The notes below the pieces were generated by a model. The model worked only from the letters and a program-made list of their open reading frames with translations. It did no database searches and had not been told where the DNA came from. Of a DNA stretch of 41,102 nucleotides, positions 8,387-16,202 are shown in pieces. Made by a program: the position numbers and the translations under genes. The stretch's first letter is position 1, and the number at the start of each line of letters is the position of its first letter. Location: NCBI GenBank assembly GCA_016210325.1, contig JACQUK010000071.1, forward strand, positions 1 to 41,102, written 5' to 3'. This stretch comes from Chloroflexota bacterium (GTDB lineage: Bacteria; Chloroflexota; Dehalococcoidia; Lucifugimonadales; HRBIN23).

Positions 8387-9601
8387 CTAGGTAGTGTAGG
8401 CCGCGTTGAGGGTCACGTAGTTATCCGTCAGGTCACAGCCCCAGGCCGTAGCGGAGTGGTCCCCAAGACCCAGGTCAATTCGGAAGCGGACCTCCGGGCT
8501 CTTCAGAAGGCCCACTACCACCGGTCGGCTGAAGGGGACCGGTAACCCCTTGTCCACGATGCAGAGGTCGTTGATGTAGATAGCCACCCTGGACTCCTGG
8601 ATCTCCCTCTGCGTTTTGCCCATAGCTATCAGGATGCGGCCCCAGTTGGGGTCGCTGCCGAAGACGGCCGCTTTCACCAGCACCGAGGAGGCTACAGCTC
8701 GGGCCAACACGCGAGCATCCTCCAGGGTCTTGGCCCGCTCCACGGTCACCTCGATGAACTTGGTGGCACCCTCGCCGTCCAGGGGAATAGCCTTGGCGAG
8801 GCTTGTGCACACGTGGAGGAGGGCCTGCCGGAAGAGCTGGGCCTCGGGGGTGTCGGGGCGGACTTCGGGAGCGCCAGCGGCGCCATTGGCCAGGAGATAG
8901 ACCGAGTCGCTGCAACTCGTGTCCCCGTCAACGCTGATCATGTTGAAGGTGGCAGCCACTGCCTCCTTCAGCCAGGGGCGGAGCATGTCAGGGGACACCG
9001 AGGCGTCGGTAGTGATGAAGGAGAGCATGGTGGCCATGTTGGGGTGGATCATGGCGGCGCCCTTGGCGCACCCCCCCAGGTGGACCACGGTGCCGCCTAG
9101 AGGGAAGGAGACGGCTGCCTCTTTGGTGCGGGTGTCCGTGGTCAGGATAGCCCTCGCGAAGTCCTTGCCCCCGTCCCGGGTCAACTGGATACGCTGAAGG
9201 CCGGCGCGGATCAGGGCCATGGGGAGCTCCTCGCCGATGACGCCGGTGGAGGCCACAAACACATCTTCCTGCTGGATACCCAGCTTCCTGGCAGCCAGGG
9301 AGGCCACCTCCGCGGCGTCCTTGACCCCCTGCTCGCCCACGCAGGCGTTGGCACAGCCGCTGTTGGCAGCGATGGCACGGCCCACGCCTCGCGCAATGTG
9401 CTGCTGGGACAGCACCACCGAGGCGGACTTGATGGTGTTAGTAGTAAAGGTGGCCACCGCGCTGGCCAGCCGTTCAGAGCAGAGGACACCCAGATCCAGC
9501 TTGTCCGCCCCATAGGTCTTGATGCCAGCAAAGGTTGCCCCAGCCAGGAACCCCTTGGCGGTGGTCACACCACCCTGCACCACAGCAATGTCCGTAGCCA
9601 T
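8387..9601 (-). CDS. argJ: Bifunctional ornithine/glutamate acetyltransferase
   Basis: 404 residues from ATG 9601, which AAGGAG precedes at good spacing; a GTG six codons upstream would remove that ribosome site. ArgJ moves the acetyl group from N-acetylornithine to glutamate and so recycles it; many members can also use acetyl-CoA. The proprotein cleaves itself before a threonine nucleophile, here T191 in IHPNMATML. Other landmarks are GVTTAKGF (11-18), ANSGCANACVG (80-89) and STGVIGEELPM (118-128). It is the first gene of the arginine block and has an extended -10 element upstream. Confidence 0.97.
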   Translation of the reverse strand: MATDIAVVQGGVTTAKGFLAGATFAGIKTYGADKLDLGVLCSERLASAVATFTTNTIKSASVVLSQQHIARGVGRAIAANSGCANACVGEQGVKDAAEVASLAARKLGIQQEDVFVASTGVIGEELPMALIRAGLQRIQLTRDGGKDFARAILTTDTRTKEAAVSFPLGGTVVHLGGCAKGAAMIHPNMATMLSFITTDASVSPDMLRPWLKEAVAATFNMISVDGDTSCSDSVYLLANGAAGAPEVRPDTPEAQLFRQALLHVCTSLAKAIPLDGEGATKFIEVTVERAKTLEDARVLARAVASSVLVKAAVFGSDPNWGRILIAMGKTQREIQESRVAIYINDLCIVDKGLPVPFSRPVVVGLLKSPEVRFRIDLGLGDHSATAWGCDLTDNYVTLNAAYTT

Positions 9602-9647
9602 GGCCTGCTCCTTGCTCACTGATGTCCTCAGTCCAGGAACAATGTGA

Positions 9648-9656
9648 AGTATAGCA
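9648..9656 (-). promoter_or_regulatory. Extended -10 promoter element for argJ
   Basis: On the minus strand, TGC-TATACT (TGn plus a 5/6 -10 box) lies about 47 bp before the argJ ATG. No good -35 box is seen, which is usual for extended -10 promoters. Confidence 0.45.
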
Positions 9657-9718
9657 CAAGGGGTCGCTGGCCCCTTAGGACATGACCGTCCTCGATCCGT
9701 GAGTCCAGATTCCGGAAG

Positions 9719-9735
9719 GTCACCTGTCAGGTGAC
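9719..9735. repeat. Short perfect palindrome GTCACCTG-T-CAGGTGAC
   Basis: A 17-bp perfect palindrome in the 256-bp gap between DUF1385 and argJ. It could be an operator upstream of argJ, or part of the adjacent repeat. Confidence 0.4.
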
Positions 9736-9740
9736 GCCGC

Positions 9741-9823
9741 TAATCCACGGTGTATCTCGTCGTTGCGAGCCCCGATTTCATCGGGGTTCGCAACGACGCC
9801 GCAGACTTTTCACGCACGGATTA
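9741..9823. repeat. Palindromic repeat with a long hairpin
   Basis: TCGTTGCGAGCCCCGA (9760-9775) pairs with 9781-9796 at 15 of 16 positions around a 5-base loop. TAATCC at 9741 and GGATTA at the right end form outer inverted ends. It shares the TCGTTGCGA word with the element at the start of the window. Confidence 0.6.
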
Positions 9824-9857
9824 AGGCCCGGGGGCCACTCTCCCCCTCACGGACGGG

Positions 9858-10823
9858 TCAAGTCCGGCCTTCTTCGCCAGCACCGCCAGAGGGCGCAGGC
9901 GCCTCCTGGTCAGAGGTGCCCGGTGCCACTGGAGCACCATCGCCCTCCAGGGCCGTGGTCATGGCGGCAATGGCCACCTCCACCTGGTCATCCTCCGGTT
10001 TCCGCGTGGTGAGGGCCTGGAGGGCCAGGCTAGGCGCCATCACCCAGCGCACCAGGGGTATGTCGGCGTGGGCACCGCTGAAGCGGATCACCTCGTAGCT
10101 GATTCCCGCGATGATGGGGATCAGAGCCAGGCGCACCAAGACGCCGATCCACAGGGGGGGCCGCCCCAAGAGCGCGTGGGACAAGACTGCGATGACCACT
10201 ACTACCAGGATGAAGGCCGTGCCACAGCGCGGGTGCGCTGTGCTGAACTGCCGTACGTTCTGGGGCTGCAACGGGAGGCCATGTTCGTAGGCGTGAATGG
10301 TCATATGCTCGGCACCGTGGTAGGCGAAGACCCGCCGTACCTCCCCAACCCGCCCAATGACCGCGATGTAGCCTAGAACCAGGGCCAGACGTATCAGCCC
10401 CTCCAGCAAGTTGCTCAGGACCGCAGAGGGGACCACGGCGTCCAGGGAGCGGGCCGCAAACAGGGGCAAAAGGAAGAACAAGGCCACGGCGAGAGCGAAG
10501 GCAACGGCCATAGACCCCCAGACGGCCCCAGAAGGCATGCTACTGGGCGCAGCCGAGGCGTCCTTGGCCTCGTCCGCCGGGGCCGCTGCCACCTGGGCGG
10601 AGTAGCTCAGGGCCCGCATCCCCAGCAGTAGCGCCTCCAGCAATACCACCACCCCCCGCACCAGAGGGGCTTGGCGGGCCTTGCTGGAGGAAAACCCAGG
10701 CAGCGGCCAGGTGCTCCGCACAACCGCGCCATTGGGGTGCCGCACCGCCAGGCCGATACAGCGGCCCCCACGAATCATGACCCCTTCGATGAGGGCCTGG
10801 CCCCCGTAGAAGAACGGCTTCAC
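9858..10823 (-). CDS. DUF1385 family membrane protein (YqhQ-like)
   Basis: 321 residues. It opens with the family hallmark FYGGQALIEGVMIRGG and contains GAEHMTIHAYEHG and STAHPRCGTAFILVVVVIA, which are diagnostic of DUF1385. About four hydrophobic segments are visible, at about 107-130, 140-160, 205-225 and 230-250. The C-terminal 40 residues are acidic, Ala/Pro-rich and probably disordered. The function is unknown. In Firmicutes and Chloroflexota the gene commonly lies near rpmE and prfA, and here it is 111 bp after rpmE. It starts at GTG behind AGGTGA. Confidence 0.9.
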   Translation of the reverse strand: MKPFFYGGQALIEGVMIRGGRCIGLAVRHPNGAVVRSTWPLPGFSSSKARQAPLVRGVVVLLEALLLGMRALSYSAQVAAAPADEAKDASAAPSSMPSGAVWGSMAVAFALAVALFFLLPLFAARSLDAVVPSAVLSNLLEGLIRLALVLGYIAVIGRVGEVRRVFAYHGAEHMTIHAYEHGLPLQPQNVRQFSTAHPRCGTAFILVVVVIAVLSHALLGRPPLWIGVLVRLALIPIIAGISYEVIRFSGAHADIPLVRWVMAPSLALQALTTRKPEDDQVEVAIAAMTTALEGDGAPVAPGTSDQEAPAPSGGAGEEGRT

Positions 10824-10884
10824 CTTCGTTCACCTGCTGAGGAGACTGCAACACGCTTCGGGGGTCTCGTCACACGACACAAAT

Positions 10885-10915
10885 AAAAACGGGGTGAGCG
10901 TTTTTCTCACCCCTC
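10885..10915 (-). terminator. Rho-independent terminator after rpmE
   Basis: On the minus strand, GGGGTGAG-aaaaacg-CTCACCCC is followed by GTTTTTATTT. It should end most rplU-rpmA-rpmE transcripts before DUF1385, so DUF1385 depends on read-through or its own promoter. Confidence 0.85.
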
Positions 10916-10934
10916 CGAGAGCCCTGGGCGGCGC

Positions 10935-11138
10935 CTAGCTGAGGCCGTACTTCCTCTTGAGGCGCTCGACCCGGCCCTCGGTATCTACGATTCGCTGCTC
11001 GCCGGTGAAGAACGGATGGCAGTGCGAGCAAACCTCCACCCGCAACTCCTTCTTGGTGGCACCGGTGGTCAGAATGTGGCCACACGAGCAGACAACTCTG
11101 GCGTCAGGGTACCAGGTTGGGTGGATCTTAGCTTTCAC
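10935..11138 (-). CDS. rpmE: 50S ribosomal protein L31, zinc-binding form
   Basis: 67 residues, normal for L31. Four zinc ligands of the C+ type are visible: C17 and C19 (VCSCG), and C37 and C40 (CSHCHPFF). L31 bridges the two subunits of the ribosome. The GTG start overlaps the end of rpmA by 11 bp, with AGAGGTAGG upstream inside rpmA, so translation is probably coupled. A zinc-free paralogue is not in the window. Confidence 0.98.
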   Translation of the reverse strand: MKAKIHPTWYPDARVVCSCGHILTTGATKKELRVEVCSHCHPFFTGEQRIVDTEGRVERLKRKYGLS

Positions 11139-11481
11139 GCTGGCCTACCTCTGGTTTCGTTGGCTGCTCCTCAGGGGCGGACCGCTCCGGCGCCCCAGCC
11201 GGGACCGGTGTCGCAACAGGTGGTGTCGCAACGGGATAGACGCAGACCCGCCGCTTGTCCTTGCGGGCGAACTCGAACCGTACGACGCCATCGGCTGTGG
11301 CAAACAGGGTGAAGTCCCTGCCAATGCCTACATTGAGCCCCGGGAGGATGCGAGTGCCCCGCTGCCTCACAATGATGTTGCCGGCCCGCACAACCTGTCC
11401 AGCGTAGCGTTTCACGCCGAGCCGCTGGCCATTGCTGTCCCGGCCGTTGCGGACCGAGCCGCCGGCTTTCTTGTGTGCCAT
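11128..11481 (-). CDS. rpmA: 50S ribosomal protein L27 with a C-terminal extension
   Basis: 117 residues; bacterial L27 is usually about 85-95. The first 85 or so are canonical: [16 protein letters not shown] at the N-terminus reaches towards the peptidyl transferase centre, then [16 protein letters not shown]. The last 30 residues are Pro/Ala/Glu-rich ([13 protein letters not shown] and on) and are probably disordered. There is no cleavable N-terminal extension of the Firmicute kind. Six bases separate it from rplU. Confidence 0.97.
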   Translation of the reverse strand: MAHKKAGGSVRNGRDSNGQRLGVKRYAGQVVRAGNIIVRQRGTRILPGLNVGIGRDFTLFATADGVVRFEFARKDKRRVCVYPVATPPVATPVPAGAPERSAPEEQPTKPEVGQRES

Positions 11482-11487
11482 ACCTGC

Positions 11488-11976
11488 TTACTCCCCTTGC
11501 TTGTCACCAGAGGGCTCCGGCGAGACCACCGGCTCCTGCCCCTGCTCTTGAGCCGGTTGAGCCGGCACCGCTGGCTCTTCCGCCGGCTTCTCCTCGGCCA
11601 CAGGCTCCTTCAGCTCCGGCGCCTCGGCCCTGGGCGCTGCCTGCACTTCGAACACGCCAGGAACAATGATGCTCTTGACCAACAGCCGCGTGTACCACTG
11701 CCGGTGGCCCCGCTTGCGACGGTAGTTCTTCTTTGGACGGTACTTCATGATCACGAGCTTGGGGCCAACGAAAGCGTCCAGCACCTCGGCCACGACTTTT
11801 GCCCCCCGCAGTTGCTCATCGCCAGCGTAGAGCTGACCCTCGTGGGCCACCAACCGTACGTCTATCAGGTCTAGCACCCCCCCGACCTGGGTGGGGAGCT
11901 TCTCTACGTCAATCACATCGCCCGGACTCAGGCGGTACTGCTTGCCGCCGGTCTCGACTACAGCATACGTCGTCAC
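11488..11976 (-). CDS. rplU: 50S ribosomal protein L21 with an acidic C-terminal tail
   Basis: 162 residues against the usual 100-105. Residues 1-103 are canonical L21: AVVETGGKQYRLSPGD at the N-terminus, KYRPKKNYRRKRGHRQ in the RNA-binding loop, and YTRLLVKSI. The remaining 55 or so residues are rich in Glu, Pro, Ala and Gln (KEPVAEEKPAEEPAVPAQ) and probably disordered. First gene of rplU-rpmA-rpmE, behind a near-consensus promoter. Confidence 0.97.
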   Translation of the reverse strand: MTTYAVVETGGKQYRLSPGDVIDVEKLPTQVGGVLDLIDVRLVAHEGQLYAGDEQLRGAKVVAEVLDAFVGPKLVIMKYRPKKNYRRKRGHRQWYTRLLVKSIIVPGVFEVQAAPRAEAPELKEPVAEEKPAEEPAVPAQPAQEQGQEPVVSPEPSGDKQGE

Positions 11977-12014
11977 GGAACAGCCTTTACGATATCCACA
12001 AAAATCACCTTCCC

Positions 12015-12043
12015 ATTCTATGACCCCCTCAGAGGGGTGTCAA
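12015..12043 (-). promoter_or_regulatory. Sigma70-type promoter for rplU-rpmA-rpmE
   Basis: On the minus strand there is a perfect TTGACA, a 17-bp spacer and TAGAAT (5/6). The -10 box ends about 38 bp before the rplU ATG. The spacer contains a CCCCTC-t-GAGGGG palindrome, which could be a binding site for a regulator between the two boxes. Confidence 0.8.
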
Positions 12044-12285
12044 GCTGACCCGTCGGACTCATGGGCACATCAGGTCCACCTACTCACCCCCATCTGGTCC
12101 CCAATGGAGCCAAGATGAACAGGCCGGGGAGGGCCTGCTTGAGCCCTGATGCACTCATGCCAGAATGGTCAAGGCGCCGGGGTGGCCACCAATATCGGAG
12201 GCCCGCCACGCTTGCCCGCTGCGTGGCCTCCTGGTCTCGATACCCCCCCTTGCTGAAGCAGACTCCCTTCCCTACACTGACAACC

Positions 12286-14496
12286 GTGCTCTACAGGCTT
12301 GGCCTCTTGGCAGTGCGTTACCGCTGGGCAGTCATTGCCGCTTGGGCGGTCTTGCTGCTCTTGGCCCTGCCTCTGGCACCCAGGGCCTCCTCGGTCCTCA
12401 AGGCTGGCTTCGGCCGTGCTGACACCGAGTCCCAGCGCGGCCTCGAGCTTCTCACCAACAGGATGGGCGTGCCGGAGGCGTCTATCACCCTGGTCTTTCA
12501 GAGCAGCGAGCTGGCAGCCACCGACCCTCGCTTCATCGAGGCTGAGCAGCAGGCACTAGCCCCGTTGGCCGCCTCTCCCCGTGTGGCCCGCATCGTGACC
12601 CACTACAATGCCCAGAACCAACAGATGGTCTCCCCAGACGGCCACACGGCTTACGCCCTGGCCTTGCTGACCGATGACATCAATACCGCCATGGACCACT
12701 ATCCGGAGCTACGCGCCCTGGTACGCTCCGAGCAGCTCCAGGTGCAGGTCACCGGCGGCATCGCCGTCTTCGCGGACCTTAACGCAGCCAGCGAGCGCGA
12801 CCTGCGCCGCGCCGAGGTCCTGAGCCTCCCCATTGTGCTGGTAGCCCTGGTGCTGGTGTTCGGCAGCGCCGTGGCCGCTGGGCTGCCCCTGGCCATGGGC
12901 GCCCTCAGCGTAGCGCTCACCCTTGCCCTCATTGCGCTGCTGGCACAGTCCGTGGACATGTCCGTCTTCGTGTTGAACATCGCCACGATGCTGGGGCTGG
13001 GTGTCGCGGTGGACTACTCGCTGCTGGTGGTGAACCGCTTCCGAGAGGAGCTGCGGCAGCGGGACCGTCGGGAGGCGGTAGCGGTTGCGATGAGCACCGC
13101 TGGGCGAGCCCTCCTCTTCTCCGGCGCCACTACCATCCTGGGGCTCTCGGGGCTACTGTTCTTCAAGTTTATGATGCTGCGTTCCCTGGGGATCAGCGGC
13201 ATTATCGTCATCGGCGTCTCGCTGCTGGTGGCCACCACCCTGCTGCCGGCCATCCTGGCCGTGCTGGGGCCGCGGGTCAACGCCTGGGCTATCATCCCCG
13301 CCAGAGAGGCACAGGCGTCCTGGTGGCACCGCATTGCCACCGGGGTCATGCGCCACCCGTTCCTGGTGATGGTCCCGGTCTCCATCGGCCTCGTAGTGCT
13401 GGGCCTGCCCTTCCTTCAGGTGAAGATCGGCTCCCCCTGGGTCTCCGTGCTCCCGCCGGACTCCGAGGCCCGCGCAGGCTGGGAGACCCTGACCCGCGCC
13501 TTTGGCCCCGCCGAGCTGTCGCCAGTCATGCTTCTAGTGACCTCTGAGAAGGGGACCTTCCACCCTGATACCGTGGGCACACTCTACGACTTCACCCATC
13601 GGCTGGCCCAGGACCCCAGAGTGGTGCGAGTGGAGAGCATCGCGACCCTGGCACCCGGTGCGAGCAAGGAGCAATACCAGCAGCTCTACCGTGATCCACA
13701 GGCCATTCCGGTCCCGGATCTCAGGAAAGCTGTGGCCGACCTGGCCCGGCCAGATATCACCCTGGTCCGCGTGTTCCCCAGAGGCGCTCCCCTGTCCGAC
13801 GAGAGTAAGGCGCTGGTGCAGGACATCCGGAGCAGCGCCCCCCGGGACGGCGTCCAGGTCTTCGCGTCCGGGCTAACAGCAGACCTCTTGGACTCCACAA
13901 AGGTCATGTACGGTGACTTCCCCTGGGTGGTGGCCTACATCATGGTCACCATCTACTTGGCGTTGCTGGTGCTCTTCCGCTCCGTGGTCCTGCCGTTGAA
14001 GGCCGTGGTGATGAACACCCTTAGCATCTTCGCCAGCTACGGCGCCCTGGTGTTCATTTTCCAGCAAGGCCACTTCCAGCGCATCCTGGGCTTCACCGCT
14101 GATGGGACCACTGAATCTACTATCCCCATCCTGCTCTTCTGCATCCTTTTTGGCCTCAGCATGGACTACGAGGTCTTCATGCTGGCCCGCATCAAAGAGG
14201 TCTACGACGCAACCCGGGACAATACTGGCAGCGTGGCCCTGGGACTCGAGCGGACCGGGCGTATCGTCACCAGCGCCGCCCTCATTCTGGTCATTGTGAC
14301 CGGCGCCTTCGCCACCGGGGACATCGTCATCGTCAAGGCGCTGGGGTTGGGGATGGCCATCGCCATCTTTCTGGATGCCACGGTTGTCCGCGCGCTGCTG
14401 GTGCCAGCCACCATGCGCGTCCTGGGCAACGTGAACTGGTGGGCGCCGGCCTGGCTCCGGGGCCGCGGCGTGGCGGCCCGCGTTGGGCCACCATGA
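12286..14496 (+). CDS. MMPL family RND-type membrane transporter
   Basis: 736 residues from GTG 12286. I chose this start because the sequence before it is unlike a membrane protein, while LYRLGLLAVRYRWAVIAAW right after it is the typical MMPL N-terminus; open frame continues up to 12061. It has the duplicated RND layout: a first helix (about 14-37), a large outer loop, a helix bundle containing GVAVDYSLLVVNRFREEL (about 235-255), a second outer loop, and a second bundle containing GLSMDYEVFMLARIKE (about 622-637). Actinobacterial MMPL proteins export lipids; the cargo here is unknown. No periplasmic adaptor gene is adjacent. Confidence 0.9.
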   Translation: MLYRLGLLAVRYRWAVIAAWAVLLLLALPLAPRASSVLKAGFGRADTESQRGLELLTNRMGVPEASITLVFQSSELAATDPRFIEAEQQALAPLAASPRVARIVTHYNAQNQQMVSPDGHTAYALALLTDDINTAMDHYPELRALVRSEQLQVQVTGGIAVFADLNAASERDLRRAEVLSLPIVLVALVLVFGSAVAAGLPLAMGALSVALTLALIALLAQSVDMSVFVLNIATMLGLGVAVDYSLLVVNRFREELRQRDRREAVAVAMSTAGRALLFSGATTILGLSGLLFFKFMMLRSLGISGIIVIGVSLLVATTLLPAILAVLGPRVNAWAIIPAREAQASWWHRIATGVMRHPFLVMVPVSIGLVVLGLPFLQVKIGSPWVSVLPPDSEARAGWETLTRAFGPAELSPVMLLVTSEKGTFHPDTVGTLYDFTHRLAQDPRVVRVESIATLAPGASKEQYQQLYRDPQAIPVPDLRKAVADLARPDITLVRVFPRGAPLSDESKALVQDIRSSAPRDGVQVFASGLTADLLDSTKVMYGDFPWVVAYIMVTIYLALLVLFRSVVLPLKAVVMNTLSIFASYGALVFIFQQGHFQRILGFTADGTTESTIPILLFCILFGLSMDYEVFMLARIKEVYDATRDNTGSVALGLERTGRIVTSAALILVIVTGAFATGDIVIVKALGLGMAIAIFLDATVVRALLVPATMRVLGNVNWWAPAWLRGRGVAARVGPP

Positions 14497-14521
14497 CCAT
14501 CGGGCCCAGGGCACCGCGCGG

Positions 14522-14550
14522 TTGCCGCCCTCTCTACGTGACTCTATAAT
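14522..14550 (+). promoter_or_regulatory. Promoter of the ArsA-like gene
   Basis: TTGCCG, a 17-bp spacer and a perfect TATAAT. Transcription would start near 14557, downstream of the ATG at 14555, which supports GTG 14582 as the true start. Confidence 0.65.
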
Positions 14551-14581
14551 CAACATGAAGGTGGTTGCGGAGGGAGAAGCG

Positions 14582-15787
14582 GTGCGGATCATCCTCTACA
14601 CGGGCAAGGGCGGAGTTGGGAAGACCTCCGTGGCGGCGGCCACGGCCCTGCGCGCCGCCGAGCAGGGGAAGCGTACCCTGGTGCTCAGCACTGACCCTGC
14701 CCACAGTCTGGCAGATTCCTTCGATGTGCCCCTGGGTCCAGACCCCGTCCAGGTATCGAAGGACCTCTGGGGACAGGAGATTGAGGTCCTCAGGGAGATG
14801 GAGCGGCACTGGTCCACCGTGCAGGAGTGGCTGGCGGCCCTGATGCAGTGGCAGGGGATGGATGAGGTAGTGGCAGAAGAGCTGGCCGTCCTGCCGGGGA
14901 TGGAAGAGTTGGTGGGGCTCCTCTACGTGGCCCAGTACTATGACAGCGACGCCTGGGATGTGCTCATCATTGACTGCGCCCCCACCGGGGAGACGCTGCG
15001 TCTGCTAAGCTTCCCCGAGATGGCCCGCTGGTACATGAACCACATCTTCCCCATCCAGCGGCGGACCGCCAAGGCCCTGGGGCCATTTGCCAAGGCCATC
15101 ATCGGCCTCCCTTCACCCAATGGCAAGGTCTTCGCAGCTTTGGAGCAGCTCTACCGCCAGCTTGACCGGGTACACGGCCTCCTGACTCAGCCCGAGGTGG
15201 CCTCGGTGCGGCTGGTGGTCAATGCTGAAAAGATGGTGGTCAAGGAGACCCAACGCACCTTCACCTACCTGAACCTCTACGGCTACCACACCGACCTGGT
15301 AGTGTGCAACCGCCTGATCCCTCCCGAAGTGGACCACAGCTTCTTCAACAACTGGAGGGCCAGCCAGGCCCAGTACCTGGAGTTCATCCACGAGTGCTTT
15401 TCACCCATCCCTGTCTTGACTGCGCCCCTGCTGGACCGGGAGGTGGTGGGGCTGGACCCGCTGAGGGAGTTCAGCATGCACATCTTTGGGGAGCAGGACC
15501 CCGTCCAGCTCTTCTACCGGGGGCAGATGCAGCAGGTAGTCCGGGATGGCCCCGACCGTCTGCTCAAGGTGCCTGTTCCCTTTGCCAGCAAGGAGGACGT
15601 CAAGCTCGTCCGCAACGGCGAGGAGTTGGCCGTGCAAGTAGGCTGGTACCGCCGAAACCTGCACCTTCCCCGCATGCTGGCAGTCCTGGACATCACCCAG
15701 GCAAGCCTTGGTGATGGCACCCTGGTCATCCGGTTCCGAGACGACCGCCCCCAGCGCGTCCGTCGGCCAGCCCGTCAGCGGGACTGA
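14582..15787 (+). CDS. ArsA/Get3-like ATPase with C-terminal HSP20-like domain
   Basis: 401 residues from GTG 14582, which GGAGGGAG precedes; the resulting N-terminus is the classic RIILYTGKGGVGKTS. The deviant Walker A motif (8-15), LSTDPAHSLADSFD and IIDCAPTGETLRLLSFPE are family hallmarks. Residues about 320-390 (LPF-like strand, VGWYRRNLHLPRMLAVLDITQA) match the ArsA_HSP20 module found in ArsA homologues of phototrophs and Chloroflexota. No metalloid-binding cysteine set and no arsB or arsR gene is seen, so arsenite export is doubtful; targeting of membrane or lipid clients, as for Get3, is an alternative. The gene follows the MMPL gene but has its own promoter. Confidence 0.92.
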   Translation: MRIILYTGKGGVGKTSVAAATALRAAEQGKRTLVLSTDPAHSLADSFDVPLGPDPVQVSKDLWGQEIEVLREMERHWSTVQEWLAALMQWQGMDEVVAEELAVLPGMEELVGLLYVAQYYDSDAWDVLIIDCAPTGETLRLLSFPEMARWYMNHIFPIQRRTAKALGPFAKAIIGLPSPNGKVFAALEQLYRQLDRVHGLLTQPEVASVRLVVNAEKMVVKETQRTFTYLNLYGYHTDLVVCNRLIPPEVDHSFFNNWRASQAQYLEFIHECFSPIPVLTAPLLDREVVGLDPLREFSMHIFGEQDPVQLFYRGQMQQVVRDGPDRLLKVPVPFASKEDVKLVRNGEELAVQVGWYRRNLHLPRMLAVLDITQASLGDGTLVIRFRDDRPQRVRRPARQRD

Positions 15788-15926
15788 TTGCACCAGGGTT
15801 ACCTTGCTTGTAGGTCCGGAGGGGCCCAGACGAGTCCGCACTTTGGGAGAGATGGAGGAAAACCCGGCACCGCAGTCCCGCGGGGCCCTGCCTTGACGAG
15901 GGGTCGTGGCATAAGAGGAGGTTAGT

Positions 15927-16193
15927 ATGATAGCCGAGATGTTCGAAGTCCACTTTGCTCCAGGCGGCGAACTGGTGGTCCGCATCCGCCCCAAGCGCCT
16001 GCGCGATGTGCTCCCACAAGAGGCGCGCCAGCACCTGCACACCGCCCGTCGCGAGTTTAGCCTGGCGATGCAGGCCCTGGTAGACAGCGTCCTGGAGGCA
16101 ACCGAGGGCGACGACGAAGCTACGCCACCCAAGCGCCGCCGCGGCCGGATCGAGGTAAAAGAAGAGAAGGAGCCCGAAAAGCCTGAGGGATGA
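15927..16193 (+). CDS. Small charged hypothetical protein
   Basis: 88 residues, no family recognised. The start is well supported by AGGAGG before the ATG. The first 65 residues look folded and helical (QEARQHLHTARREFSLAMQAL); the last 25 are Lys/Arg/Glu-rich (KRRRGRIEVKEEKEPEKPEG). It comes 139 bp after the ArsA-like gene, on the same strand, and may be a partner or stability factor for it. It converges on the next gene with a 9-bp gap. Confidence 0.65.
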   Translation: MIAEMFEVHFAPGGELVVRIRPKRLRDVLPQEARQHLHTARREFSLAMQALVDSVLEATEGDDEATPPKRRRGRIEVKEEKEPEKPEG

Positions 16194-16202
16194 CTGACGG
16201 CT

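Noticed and set aside
10885-10915. Possible riboswitch before DUF1385
   Set aside because: It is a short hairpin with a T-run, explained by simple termination after rpmE.
12061-12285. N-terminal extension of the MMPL transporter
   Set aside because: The residues are Arg/Pro/Ser-rich and unlike any MMPL N-terminus; family-like sequence begins right after GTG 12286.
14582-15787. Arsenite-pump ATPase of an ars operon
   Set aside because: No arsB, arsR or metalloid-binding cysteines nearby; the C-terminal HSP20-like domain marks the other ArsA group.
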